Shown in pieces: positions 23,608-34,260 of a DNA stretch of 64,000 nt. The first letter of the stretch is position 1. Every line of letters starts with the position of its first letter. This DNA is from Phytophthora hibernalis (taxonomy: Eukaryota; Oomycota; Peronosporomycetes; Peronosporales; Peronosporaceae): NCBI GenBank assembly GCA_012656075.1, contig JAAKBF010000049.1:248001-312000 (forward strand). The letters run 5' to 3'. A program made the position numbers and the translations under genes. The notes beneath the pieces were generated by a model, which was not told the origin of the DNA, made no database searches, and saw nothing but the letters and a program-made list of their open reading frames with translations.

Positions 23608-24675
23608 TCAGATCGGCTTCGTCAACCCACGAAGGGTCGTCGTAGCCTTTCCAATACACTTGGAACTCCAGTGAACGTGGCCGTAGCGCGTCCGTCGACC
23701 CAATCTCATTACTGCGATTTTCTCCACCTCGTACTCACCTTCCTCGAGACTCTTCCCAGCTATCTTCTGGCAAGATCGCTTCATCAAAATCGAAACGATT
23801 CCCTCGTCCACAGTTAACTTCAGCGCAGGACAATCCGGAAAACTCCGTACTGGCTTCAGTTTGGACACGTGGACGACCGGATACAGACGATAGTCGGTAC
23901 CAGCTACCTCGAGCCTCGCCGCGTGATTCCCAATCATTTCGATCGCCCGAAATAGACCATGCCACATGTGAACCAACTTGCGCACCAGCTATAATCTGGT
24001 GTGCTCGGAGGTATTCGTTGTGTTCGTCCGCCCGCGATCGGATCGCGGCTCGAAGTCGTTCGTTTACCTGCTCTCTCGCAAGCCCATAGTGATTCTGTAC
24101 GTGATATCTCCCCTGTCGCGGCTCACGATCGCGACGTCGCGTACTTCCCAGGGGCAATGCTGCTTCTAACGTGGATCGTGGGTCCAAACCGTGAACAATT
24201 TTTCAGGTCATCGTAGCCCTCTGTTTTTCCCACAATCCGGCTGAATGCGCGGAAGAAATCAGACATGAACCCGGGTTCTCTGTCGTGCCGGATGGCTTCA
24301 CTGGCTCCAAACCGACGGAACACGCATTCTTCGTAATTTTCCGCGATCGTCTGGGCTGTCCTCGACGCGCTCGCCTTTGCCGATCACATAACCCGAGAAC
24401 AGACCGACCCATATCAGCAGGTCTGTATCCCTTTTGAACGACTTCGGCAGCGACGGGATGTTATCCATCGCGTTGATTTGAAAAGGATACGTAGCCTGCA
24501 GGTTTCCCTGCGACTCACCTCTCACGAAGGGTCGTCCTTTCCCTGTCTCACAATCCGTACACTCTCACATAGCGCTGGACACTCTTGAAGAAACCTCTCC
24601 AGTGAAAGTGCGCTCTGATCCGACGGTACGTTCTCCCGATTCCCTGATGCCCCCTTCCAGAGTCGTATGATAATG
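23608..24675 (-). pseudogene. Partial gypsy integrase with chromodomain (copy 1)
   Basis: Minus-strand fragment starting within the zinc-binding region (about 24675, HYHTTLEGG-like, where the internal LTR abuts). It runs through the integrase core (GASEAIRHDREPGFMSDFFR, about 24270, second catalytic Asp), then an internal deletion of roughly 70 codons near 24210 that removes the catalytic Glu (QANGTAE) region. The C-terminal part (RKLVHMWHGLFR, YRLYPVVHVSKLKPVR) ends in a chromodomain-like EEGEYEVEKI. It parallels integrase copy 2 at 27272-28825. No RT or gag is attached, because the internal LTR begins at 24676. Confidence 0.75.
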
Positions 24676-25210
24676 TGGCGAAGCTGCTTCACGAAAATTG
24701 CTGACGCGGTCGAAGCTTGCGCACGGTACGCCCGGACTGCCGACTATTGGAGGGGGTACTCCGTTCATCTGGCGCGATCGAAAACTTGTAGTCACCTTGT
24801 GTAGCCGACGGCTGGGCGGGTTACGCTCTTCCGGTGTTCGCGAAGACATTCAGTGGTGACCAAGGCGGATGTCGTAGCTTGGTTGCTCCTTCCGGGGTCT
24901 GGGTGGGTGACGGCCACGCGGGTATTCTTCACGCTGTCGTCGGTGTGCTGCGATCGAGCCTTGGTTCAAGCCGATCGCGTAGGGGTGTATCCTTTTCTTG
25001 TGCTCTTGTAGCCCTTTCCGTTGCTTGCCGCCTCCTCTTGGCCGGATCTTGTGGTGAGATTGATGTGTGAGCGTACCCTGGTCAAGCTATCCAGGTGTAT
25101 GTCGTGTTCATGGTTGACGTGGCGAGTTCTTCTTCGGGTAGGCCAATGTACCTCCTTCCCCGGTAATCTAGTAAACACATGCGTCTTGCAAGGCAAATAG
25201 GAATCTATTC
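24676..25210 (-). repeat. Internal LTR (R-U5 shared, U3 different)
   Basis: Nearly identical to the lower parts of the two outer LTRs (20350 to about 20880 and 34261 to about 34765), then abruptly diverges beyond about 25197-25210. The upper sequence to about 25440 has only loose resemblance (GGTACC-rich words), so the U3 portion is of another subfamily; its upper edge is not resolved. It abuts the truncated integrase at 24675 and precedes antisense ORF copy 2. Confidence 0.7.
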
Positions 25211-25584
25211 TGTATCTTAACCTCCTACCTCTCTCTCTATCCACTGGATTCTTTGCGCATTCCTACAATACCTCGTACTGACTCTTAGCCCGGGAGAACT
25301 TCAAATGTACCACTATTTTGGTACCATCTGATCGGAGTGATCAGCGTGTCGAAATGATCGCACCATAGAGATCCGGATTCACGATGGCTGATCTCGGATA
25401 CCCCTAACCCGTCTGTGGGGTATGGATCGAAACCCATCTATCCGATCGCAGTCTGGCCTCAGTCGAATCCCGGAAACTGTCGTGCACTTCTCCACAATCT
25501 CCCCCTGTTCACTCACAGGCTGTACAGCTGCCTGGGTGTGTAGATTCATTCCTCAATCTCCTTCCACGCCAAACCACCGACTCC

Positions 25585-27136
25585 ATGGCCGATGCCCCGA
25601 TGGACGATCCGTCCGGCGACTCTCCTCTACCGGCGGGATCGCCGACCTCCCAAACTGCCACTCCTTCCTCGCGCGGTGACTCTGAAGTCGCGCCGGATGT
25701 GCCGATAGCGATGTCCGTCTCCGCTCGTCCACCCGTCCCTCTCCTCGACGGTATCCCCGGTCATCTCTTAGCCGAGCCACTACCTCGAGCTGGAATCTCC
25801 GTTGCACCTCTAGATCAGGCGACCATCACGTCTATGCTTCAACCTGGAGCTTCCGCATCGTCGATCGCTCCCACTCCTGCCCAGCCTGATCCGTCTCCGA
25901 GCTCGTCTCAAGGAAAGGGAACGACACTGCTGACGTCTAGATTGGCGGCAAAAAACTCGCCTCAGCCGATCCCTTTCGGGCGGGTCTTCACCAAGTTCGA
26001 CCTTCCACTCGACTCGCTCGCAGAAACGTAGCGTTTCGCGACGCCGATCGCCGTCACCCCATGACAGTGAAGACGACGATCTTCTGCACACAGGCCTCGT
26101 TCGTTCGCGATCTACGGGGTGGCGCTCCCAGCCCCCAAAAGTAGTGGCTCCGGCGGCTCGCAGACTAAGCCGATCAGCGTGGATTCACCAAGCGGCGACG
26201 AGTCTACGCAGGAGTCTCCTGGGCGCGATGGCCGTAATAACGGTGGTTCGTCTGCGTCGGGTTCTCGGGACGGCGGAAGTGGAGGAAGCAGTGGCGGCTC
26301 GTCAGGTAACGGTGATTCGAGTGGCAGCAGCGACTCGGGCGACCCGGACGGCGACGTCTCAGCCAACTCTATTCTCTCAGACGGGTAACTCGATCGGCTT
26401 GATCCCACCACAGTTTCTCGCGACCAGTGGCTGCCGGCCTACCCATCTCCCGTGATTTCGCCGCGGTGGATGTTGATCCGTGGCCTCTGCGTCCAATCTG
26501 TCAACTTAGTGCCCGGCATCTGACCGTCGCCCTCATGTTCCGTCACTGATGCTGTCCGCCATTCCCGCGTCGAGTTCCCAACCCTTTCGCTGAGTTCTTG
26601 GTATCCCCAATTAATTACCAAGGCTAACATCATCGCCTTCTACAAGCTTCGCCCGTGGGACGTGCTGCAACGGGTGGTGGCCCCGCGTTCTTTCGATCTT
26701 GGCGGCTGGTTGTACGGCTCTACCTTAATTTCGAGAAGGAGTCGCGACAAGCGTATTGGGAGTCTACGCACAAGCTTCCGATCACCAGGGACATGAAAGC
26801 GGCCGGTCCTTTCCTGGCGAAGTTTTGGCTCGGTCGTAAGCTGGTCCCAACTGGCAAACCCTCTTGAAGCACTTCTTGGCCGGAATGATCGCGGGGCGCT
26901 GTGATCTCGATCTACTGCTGGATCCCATCTTCCTTCACTTTCCTCGTACAAATGAACATGGCTTCTGGTATCCCGGTCTTCGTGCTTCGCGATCTCCTCC
27001 CGACTTAATCAGCGCGCTTCCAGCCGCAGATACGGCAGGTCCGTGGCGTAATCAAAACCGCACGCAACTCGGGGATCACCCTGGGTGTCACATCGCGCGT
27101 CTTGATCGTACGTTTCGCGCGACACCTGCCAATTGA
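25585..27136 (+). pseudogene. Antisense ORF (aORF) copy 2
   Basis: Second member of the unrecognised antisense family. The 148-codon opening (25585-26031) is Pro/Ser/Ala-rich. Next come, across stops and frame changes, a Gly/Ser-rich low-complexity tract (26119-26388), a mid segment (YLNFEKESRQAYWESTHKL, about 26725) and the conserved C-terminal domain (about 26864-27136) with LAGMIAGRCDLDLLLDPIFL, WYPGLRAS and GPWRNQNRTQ. Copy 1 has matching residues in the same order (WEETHRQA, GMIAGQWDLDLLLDP, WYPGL, PWRNQ). The coiled-coil part seen in copy 1 is not evident. It lies between the integrase end (27272) and the internal LTR, tail to tail with pol. Confidence 0.6.
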
Positions 27137-27271
27137 TCTCCTCTTCCTTTCCCGGCAGGGCACATTCTTCTTAATCTTCGGTAATACAGCTCTCCTTTAG
27201 ATTGCTTCCTTGCTTGCGATCCATATTGGATCTTGGTCGGAGTGGTTGTCTTCGTCCGGTCGATACTCACT

Positions 27272-28471
27272 TCACAAATATGGCCCTTTCCTCCCAGTGT
27301 GCAACCGCCAGGGACACTCTTCAACCCGCTTCTCCTTCGCAGTACCAGCTACTGCGGGAGGGTTTACAGCCTCTTTCTCGTGAGACTGCATCACCTCGAA
27401 TCGGCTCCGACTCGTCGCTCTCCGCTCAAAATCTCGGAGTAGAACATCGCAGTTCAAATCGGCTTCGTCGACCCACGTCAGGTCCTCGTGTCCTTTACAA
27501 AACACTAGAAACTCTCGATGGACCCGCCCGTATCGCGTTCGTCGACCGGTTCGGACGTCTGCAATTTTCTCCTCTTTGAACTCATCCTCTCCTAACGGCG
27601 TCTCCCAACTGTCCTCCGGGAGAAGGGCCTCGTCGAGATTCAGACGATCGGATTCCTCTGCAGCCAATGGTGTATCTGGTTGATCTGGAAAATAGCGAAC
27701 CGGTTTCAGCTTGGTCACGTGTACGATCGGGAAGATCCGATATTCTGATCCTGCAATCTCTAGGCGGGCCGCATACTGATCGATCATCTCGGCCACGCGG
27801 AAAGGCCCGTGCCACATGTGAACGAGCTTCCGAGCGTAGCTTTCGTTGACACGATCGAAGTACAGCCAAACCTGAGAGCCCTCCTCGATGCCGTGTGGTC
27901 GCATATTTTCGTTGTGCCGATCGGCCTTACGGTGAATCGCCTCTCGCAATCTTCCCGTACTTTTCGCGTACTCGTTGATAGTGCCCCTGCACGTGATACC
28001 TCCATCGCCGCGGGTCCCGATCGCGGCGGCGTGCTGCCTAAGGGCAGCGAGGCTTCCAAAGTAGATCGTGGGTCCCAGCCATGGACTAAAATAACGGCGT
28101 ATCACCGCGGACGCGGTCTGAGCTATGTTCAAAGCGAAAGTGAGCCGCTCCGCGTACTCGTCCCAGTCTTGTTGGCTCACGTCCGACACGTACATCTGGA
28201 GCGCCTGTGTCAGCGTCTGTACCATTCTTTCTGCAGTTCCGTTGGCTTGTGGTCGGTACGCCATCGTTGTTCTCTGTTTCTGTCCGACTATCCGACAAAA
28301 AGCCCGGAAGAAATCTGACATGATCCCAGGTTCACGATCGTGCCGGATTGCCTCACTGGCACCAAATCTTCGAAAGACGCACGCCTCATAATTCTCTGCG
28401 ATGGTCTGAGCAGTGCGGGAGGCACTTGCCTTCACAACCACATATCCTGTGAACAAATCGACCCAGATCAA
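27272..28471 (-). CDS. Ty3/gypsy integrase core and chromodomain (copy 2)
   Basis: Open frame of 399 codons. It holds the integrase catalytic core (IWVDLFTGYV with the first Asp, IRHDREPGIMSDFFRAF with the second Asp, RPQANGTAERMVQTL with the Glu), a C-terminal region (YARKLVHMWHGPFRVAEM, YRIFPIVHVTKLKPVR), and a chromodomain-like module near the end (EEKIADVRTGRRTRYGRV..LTWVDEADL). Integrase inserts element cDNA into host DNA; chromodomains are thought to guide it to marked chromatin. The zinc-binding part lies upstream at 28580-28825 in another frame. This is the best preserved protein of the composite element. Its start as given is internal to the polyprotein. Confidence 0.85.
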   Translation of the reverse strand: MIWVDLFTGYVVVKASASRTAQTIAENYEACVFRRFGASEAIRHDREPGIMSDFFRAFCRIVGQKQRTTMAYRPQANGTAERMVQTLTQALQMYVSDVSQQDWDEYAERLTFALNIAQTASAVIRRYFSPWLGPTIYFGSLAALRQHAAAIGTRGDGGITCRGTINEYAKSTGRLREAIHRKADRHNENMRPHGIEEGSQVWLYFDRVNESYARKLVHMWHGPFRVAEMIDQYAARLEIAGSEYRIFPIVHVTKLKPVRYFPDQPDTPLAAEESDRLNLDEALLPEDSWETPLGEDEFKEEKIADVRTGRRTRYGRVHREFLVFCKGHEDLTWVDEADLNCDVLLRDFERRATSRSRFEVMQSHEKEAVNPPAVAGTAKEKRVEECPWRLHTGRKGPYL

Positions 28472-28579
28472 CAGCTCTGTATTTCCCCTTGAACAACTTC
28501 GGCACGGATGGGATATGGTCCATGGCGATCATCTGGAAAGGGTATGTGGCTTGTACATTGCCCGGCGACTCGCCTTGAA

Positions 28580-28825
28580 TCAGAGGGCGTCCATTCCCAG
28601 TCTCACAATCCACACACTCACCCACAAATTTCTGAGCACTTTTGAACAGCCCCGCCAGTGGAAGTGTCCCTTGATCCGCCGGTAGGTCCTCCCGATCCCT
28701 TGATGGCCACCTTCCATGATCACATGGTAATGGTGCAGGAAGTCATGTTGCAGCGTTCCCAGGACGACAAGCCGTGCGACGGCGTCTCGGTTTTCGTCCG
28801 ATCGCGCCCCTGGTGGGCAGTACAA
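28580..28825 (-). CDS. Integrase zinc-binding (HHCC) region of gypsy pol
   Basis: Reads LQHDFLHHYHVIMEGGHQGIGRTYRR and HFHWRG, typical of the H2C2 integrase zinc-binding domain of Ty3/gypsy elements (HH pair, then a CxxC that is damaged). It is in a different frame from the core at 28471, so a frameshift separates them. In the parallel copy 1 the internal LTR begins exactly in this HYH stretch. Confidence 0.7.
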   Translation of the reverse strand: MYCPPGARSDENRDAVARLVVLGTLQHDFLHHYHVIMEGGHQGIGRTYRRIKGHFHWRGCSKVLRNLWVSVWIVRLGMDAL

Positions 28826-28908
28826 CAGGATGTCGTTCTCGTCTAGTTCGTATTCACAAACGATCTTAGCACAGGACGCAGCGTCCTGTGCTCATAGGTC
28901 GGTTACAT

Positions 28909-29606
28909 CTACGTCTTCAGGTCCATGATCCACTTCTCTTCATTGTGAGCTTGAACGATCCGCTCACCCCTCATACGCTGTACGATCACTTCCTGTAGGG
29001 CTTCCGGTGCAGAGCACCGCTGCCGGGTCGATCGTGTAACGGCTGACACGCGAACAACAGCGTTGTCGTCCCTAGGCTTCAGCAGCTCGTCCAGTCGATT
29101 GAGTGTAACTAGGTCCTGTTTGTCGTCTTCGGAGGTAACTATGTCTCCTTCTTCGCGTTGAAGAGCTGCGCTGGCTAACTTGTCTGCACTCGGATTCCAA
29201 TCGCGCTTCATATGCAGGAAGTCATACCTCGGCCAGCTACTAAGTCGATCGAGTGCCTTCTTCCGGAGCCGCTGCAGACCCGGTGCATTGCACGCGATCT
29301 CACCCCGCATCTGTCGGATCACCAGGCTAGAATCACCGCAGATTACGACCCGCCCCCGTCCATATCAGCTAACAGGTCGAAACACAGCAAGAGACCGCAT
29401 TATTCAGCTTCGTTCACCGTCAAGTCGAGGGCGTACTCTGATGCGGCCGACACGACTGTCGAGCCCGGTAATTCCCAGATAATCGCGCTGTAAGCCCCGC
29501 TATTTCGCTTCACCCTTGCGGATCCATCAAAACTCGCAACTAACAACCTCTCGTCCTTTTCCACCGTAGGTGGTGGCATAACAATCGTCTGTCGAGGCTC
29601 CTTCAT
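28909..29606 (-). CDS. Second (archaeal-like) RNase H domain of gypsy pol
   Basis: Two adjacent frames together form a full RNase H. It begins LLVASFDGSARVKRNSGA (about 29540), then TVNEAEY (about 29400), VVICGDSSLVIRQMRGE (about 29310-29345), and WNPSADKLASAALQ (about 29170). All four acidic positions of RNase H (Asp, Glu, Asp, Asp) are visible. It lies between the usual gypsy RNase H and the integrase, the position reported for extra RNase H domains in plant Tat and in some oomycete gypsy elements. A stop or frame change near 29390 splits it. Confidence 0.75.
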
Positions 29607-29664
29607 TGGTGCTATTGTGATTAACGTGTCGTCGACTTCCGTCGAGGAGTGATGCTCGCTGCGA

Positions 29665-30958
29665 TCACCCCAAATATTTCATCTTCCCCTTTCGTACACT
29701 TCTGATCTCCAGCGTCCATTCTAAGAACAGAGCGGCCCAGTTTCCGAGTTGGCCTTGGAACCCAGTCGAGTTGACCAGCCAAGCTAAGATAGGATGTCGA
29801 GACAGCACCAAGATCGGCCTGGTGGTCAGCAAGGTATAATTCACTCCAAGCATCCGCAAGTGCACCAAGACTTCCTTGTCGACAATTCCGTAGTTGAGCT
29901 CGTTGGACTTCAACGTCCGACTTGTGAACGTTACTGGCCAGTACACGCCATCATGTTCTTGCACGAGCGCTGCGGAGATCACCCATTGGCTCGCGTAGAT
30001 AACGATCACCGAAGTGCGATCAGGATCGAGATCGGAGTGGAGATGAGTTTGGCTTTCTACATCGTGAACGCAATCTTTGCTCGGGTCCAACGGTCGACAT
30101 TCTCTGCTGGTGGGTCCACACCCCAGCTTTTTGTTTCCCGGAGTCGTCTTCTCCTGACGTTCCATCTCGTAGAAGTCTGTTTCACGCAACTCGTACCAGA
30201 TCGCCGCGTAGATCGCGACGTCCTCGATGAACCTGCTATAGTAGTTTAAACTCCCCAGGAAGGATTGCATCGATCGGAGCTTCTGCGGAAACGGGAGATT
30301 GTCCAGAATTTCAAGATCTTTCGGGTCGGTTTCTAAACCTTCAGCAGATACCCGATGGCCCAGATAGCCTACTTTCCGCTGTCCCCAGAAACTCTTCACC
30401 ACACTGATCGAAACATTCCTACGTTCACAGGCATCCAATAGCCTTTCGACGTTTCGCACATCGCATCCCAAGTATTTGCCATCACCAAGATATCATCAAT
30501 GTACGATCTTCTCCCCAGTACCGACGGCTTCGGATTCGGCTCAGGTTCACAGCCTCGAACACATCGACTGGCGTTGAGGGGTCCCGGTCCGCGCTGATTC
30601 GGAGGTGTCCGTATAGTGCGTTGTCGATCAGTCTCTGGTAGATCTGCGGAGCGTGCTTCAATCCGAAGGGCATACGCGTCCACTCAAAGAGACCGAAAGG
30701 CGTGATGAAGGCAGATATTTTCCGAGCTCGTTCGGTCATAGACACCACCCAGAACCCACTCGCCATATCGAGGGAGCAGTACCAGAGGACCTTGTCCAAG
30801 GCTTCCAAAAGGTCGTTAATCATCGGCATGGGGTACACCATCAACCGCGTCAGTCCATTCAAACGGCTGTAGTCGATACAGAGCCGGATTTCGACGCCAT
30901 TTTTCTTGATGATGATCACGATCGCGGACGCCCATGGCGAAGTTGATGGCTTGATCAT
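29665..30958 (-). pseudogene. Ty3/gypsy reverse transcriptase and first RNase H
   Basis: In coding order: RT start (SPWASAIVIIIKKNGVEIR, LCIDYSRLN), motif A (YCSLDMASGFWVV), the RMPFGLKHAPQIYQRLIDNA motif, motif C (SYIDDILVM, about 30500), then HRVSAEGLETDPKDL and SFLGSLNYYSRFI, followed by gypsy RNase H (VIVIYASQWVISAALVQ, SNELNYGIVDKEVLV). A frameshift near 30560 and another near 30430 split it into three frames. The RNase H first acidic position appears to be Gln (YASQ, where relatives usually have YASD), so this RNase H may be inactive while the downstream second one is complete. Confidence 0.8.
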
Positions 30959-31688
30959 CTTCCCAGAGAGCCGAGGAAATCGATCGTCTGCGGCAGATTA
31001 TCTGGCGACGGCGATATCTCCTGATTGGGAAGGGAAACGTGCTGCCACCCACAGCCGTCGGAGCAGTCTGCGACATCGACGTCGGAGGGAGCTCCGTCGC
31101 GTGGCCCCACAGTTAGTGCTCGATTCGGGATCGCCTACCTGGATATCTTCGATCGTGACTTCGTCGGTAGTGCTCACCACTTCCGGCAAGATAGCCATCT
31201 GTCTCTCCACGTCTTCAACGAAAAAGGTCTCCGCCTTCGTGGTAGCATACTTCTTCATTGTCGGGGTTTCGGGTTTGGAGATAGGCGGTTTCTCAGGTTG
31301 GGGCTGTTTTCTCCCTTATCCCGATCCATTTCTACCGGAGGGTGTTCCGCGTCCTGATCGCCCGATTCATCTGCCCACCTTACCCGCTTTGTATCCACCC
31401 CCGGATCAGCTTCGACTGGGGATGGAACCATGATCTGGGCAACAGCCGGTCTCCTTGTGTTGGAGTCACGTCGCAAGATTTCCGTCGGCATTTTGTACGT
31501 CGGCCGGTCCACCATTGCTCCGTCAGGTTACAGATCCTGCTCATCTTCAGGTCGCCAGTCAGTGGTGGCTTGTAACGCCAGGTTCTGCCACTCTGCATAC
31601 AGGCGTGATCCGACCAGCACAAACACTGGGGTTAGAGGTACGCGTCCTCCTTCGAGCCACATGCCGACACAGGTGTCATCATGTAAAG

Positions 31689-32519
31689 TTACCTCCTGAT
31701 CGCTGATGTTCGTGATTTTAGGTATCGAGTCTTCCCCAATCCAGCCATCAAACTTGTTACCCAGCGTTCGCCTCGAGCAACCCACAACTTCCGGTGGCTC
31801 GACAAGATGAAGCCCTTCCGGACCTCGATCGGTCCTCCAACTTCAAGGTTCCAGTATTCTTCCACCATTATCCGCGACACCTTATCGCTGTAGAGCGGAC
31901 GTCGACCGGCTAACTGTATTCGCACCTCGTCTGGAAGATCCAGTGATCCGTCGGCGAGATCGAGGCGTATGCCCGCCGGCACCATGAAATCCATTCCCAA
32001 GATCAAGTCTTGTCCACCGGTTGGCGGGCCGACAAAGACATCAAAATGGTACACCAACGATCCAGCGAGCGTGATTTTGATTTTGGTACGCCCGTCCGCT
32101 CTGTAGGGGTTCTTACCAACTCCTTCACACTCCAACTCTTGACTGTTGTCCACGTAGCACCCAACGTTACGAGCAAAGGCGGCATCCAAAATGGACACCT
32201 CGGCGCTGCTGTTAAACAGCAATGTGGTTTTTAAGTTGTTGATCTTCCCCACGGCTTTCGCCTGCAGGAACTTCTTGTACAGCACGTGGTACTTACAATA
32301 TCCTCGCAACTCTCCATGCAAGAGGTCCAGAGCCATTGTCACCTCCGATCGTCCGAATTCGTCGACCTGATGGAGGCTGGAGATCGCCATGGTACGTTTG
32401 TCATGAAGATCACATGTATTGTCGGTCGGCCGAATCAGTTTTCTAACATCTGACTTCGACTGCTTTTCGACATATGCATAGGTGCAGAGCTTAGAACGCT
32501 CGTCTGGTACCGGTTCCAA
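31689..32519 (-). CDS. Gypsy aspartic protease region with altered active site
   Basis: Open frame of 276 codons. It contains TTLLFNSSAEVSILDAAFAR (about residues 98-117), where gypsy proteases have a D-T/S-G active site, and the flap/dimer region GGQDLILGMDFMVPAGIRLD. Here the catalytic Asp is Asn and the following Gly is Ser, so the enzyme should be inactive. A matching fragment of this protease occurs at 42655-42925. The part after residue about 190 links to RT. The region 30959-31688 continues the same polyprotein in broken frames (LPEVVSTTDEVTIEDIQVG-like, about 31190). Confidence 0.7.
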   Translation of the reverse strand: MEPVPDERSKLCTYAYVEKQSKSDVRKLIRPTDNTCDLHDKRTMAISSLHQVDEFGRSEVTMALDLLHGELRGYCKYHVLYKKFLQAKAVGKINNLKTTLLFNSSAEVSILDAAFARNVGCYVDNSQELECEGVGKNPYRADGRTKIKITLAGSLVYHFDVFVGPPTGGQDLILGMDFMVPAGIRLDLADGSLDLPDEVRIQLAGRRPLYSDKVSRIMVEEYWNLEVGGPIEVRKGFILSSHRKLWVARGERWVTSLMAGLGKTRYLKSRTSAIRR

Positions 32520-32528
32520 TCCGGCGAG

Positions 32529-34230
32529 CGGTCTAGTTTAACATATTCTCGGCTACTTGCGGGAGCATGCCACCGTGCTTGTTCGTTGTGTGCCACTGAC
32601 GGATCAAGTTGTTGAACTCTTCCATCGGGCATTCTCCGGCTCCGTGGATCTCGCCACAGGCTTTGCAGATGAAGAGGCAGCGATCGGTCGGTGGTCCTTC
32701 TTGCCGCACATCTCGCACGTCAGACGCTGCCAGCAACCAAGATCGGTGGGCTTCGATGACCCGCAATGGGAACAATGTTTTCAAGGAGCTTCTCCTGCCA
32801 GCGGCGCAGACGGACGACTCGTTTGGCGAACGTTCGTGTCTCGGTTGGAGCGTCGTTGATCTTGTTTCGGCGGCGATCGCGTAGGTTGTTCTGAGGCCGC
32901 AGCGAGGTAGACCTTGTGTAAGTCTCCGTCTCCTTCTGCTCCGCTCATATCCAGTTCTGAGTCGCTGGAATCGTCCGTCGCACGGGTCGCGCGGACAGCA
33001 CGAGCGCTAGCGGATGGAGCAGTGGATGTTGGCGTCTTCGGCTTCGGTTTGATTGACCGTACGCCGTCTTCCCTGTCGCGCCTTCGCACATTTCCGGGAT
33101 CGCAACGTCTCCGTACTCGCCCGGGTGCGAATGGGATGATTCCACCGACTCCATATCGACATCTGGGGTTTCCGGCACTTTCACGGCAGCCGGCGGTTGG
33201 GCTGCTGCTACTGGTGTGGTAGTGGACGCTTGCTGCTGTTCCTTCAAAAACCGTTCCATGGTGCCGTCGGAAAACGACTGCAGAGGTGCCGACGCCGCTT
33301 GGATTGGCGTTGTCGTTGCAATCGTGGCAGTGGTCATGGCACCTGTGACTGTTGGTTTGAGAATCGTGGGGAAATCGTGGTCGCTCTTCCACGACTGAAG
33401 CGCGGCGGCACCCTCCGGCCCCAACGTCATCCGTTGTAACTCGACCAAGCTGTCCGTTTCTGAACCCGCTTCAGATGTGGCGGATGCATACTGTGACGAT
33501 CCTGCTCGGCTACGAGTTGATGGCGATTCTTGTTGTTGAACTGAGACGACGCTGCCTACAGTGGGAGCCAGGCTGGCGTAGAGGTTCAACGTTGCTTCCT
33601 GATCTCTGGCAACTCCAAATCGAACAAGTCGATCGCGTCGAAGGAGCCGAGCATACGCATCAGAATCGTTACTGCATCAAGTTTGTTGGATACGTCCCTC
33701 GGTGCCTTCACTGGGCCTTGCAGTTCTCCAATCGGCTTCGGACGCATGATCTTCATTACCGGGTTCTCGTGCATGAGTCTGTACAGGCTCTTGTATTGGA
33801 ACGCGGACTCCAGCCGATCGTCCGTCCAAACCTGGGGATTCTCTTGCTCTTCGGCGTCGGACTCTGGTGCCTTCAGTTTCTTCCGCGAGGCCTTCGACTT
33901 CTTCTTCTTCAATGTCGGGCGTGAGGCTGGAGGCGTCTTGGTGGATGAAGGTCCTTCGGTTCTCACCGTCGGATCTCCATCCTCCGGATCGCGATTCGCA
34001 TCGTGATCCGCGGGGGTACCTGGGGAGGTGGTTGAGGCTTTTCTTCTTGGTCCATCGCTGAATCTTCCTCCTTCGCATCGTCAGAACTCCTCCCAGAACT
34101 CTGGCGATCAGTTGATCCTGGCGTCTTCAACGCCGTCGGCGGCGGTCTATCTTCCGTCGACGACTCATTCCCTGGTTCCGTCTTGATCTTGACATCTTCT
34201 TCGGTGGACTCACGGTGAAATCCCTGTGAA
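32529..34230 (-). pseudogene. Gag region of the composite gypsy element
   Basis: Low-complexity, frame-broken Gag. It starts with an acidic/Pro-rich stretch (about 34230-33965), a Lys-rich segment (33966-33586, LKKKKSKASRKKLKAPESDA), a Gln/Thr/Ala-rich region (33589-32945), and ends with a zinc knuckle CKACGEIHGAGEC (about 32655-32695, CX2CX3HX4C) and AENMLN just before a stop at about 32533. The zinc knuckle is the nucleic-acid-binding module of Gag. The zinc knuckle type and the MLP..AE.MLN ending match oomycete gypsy Gag proteins as I know them. Confidence 0.7.
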
Positions 34231-34260
34231 TCACTAGTATATCCGGGCCGCGCACCTTAG

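Noticed and set aside
26112..26411. Minus-strand Pro/Leu/Ser-rich 99-codon ORF
   Set aside because: Shadow of the Gly/Ser-rich tract in antisense ORF copy 2; low complexity only.
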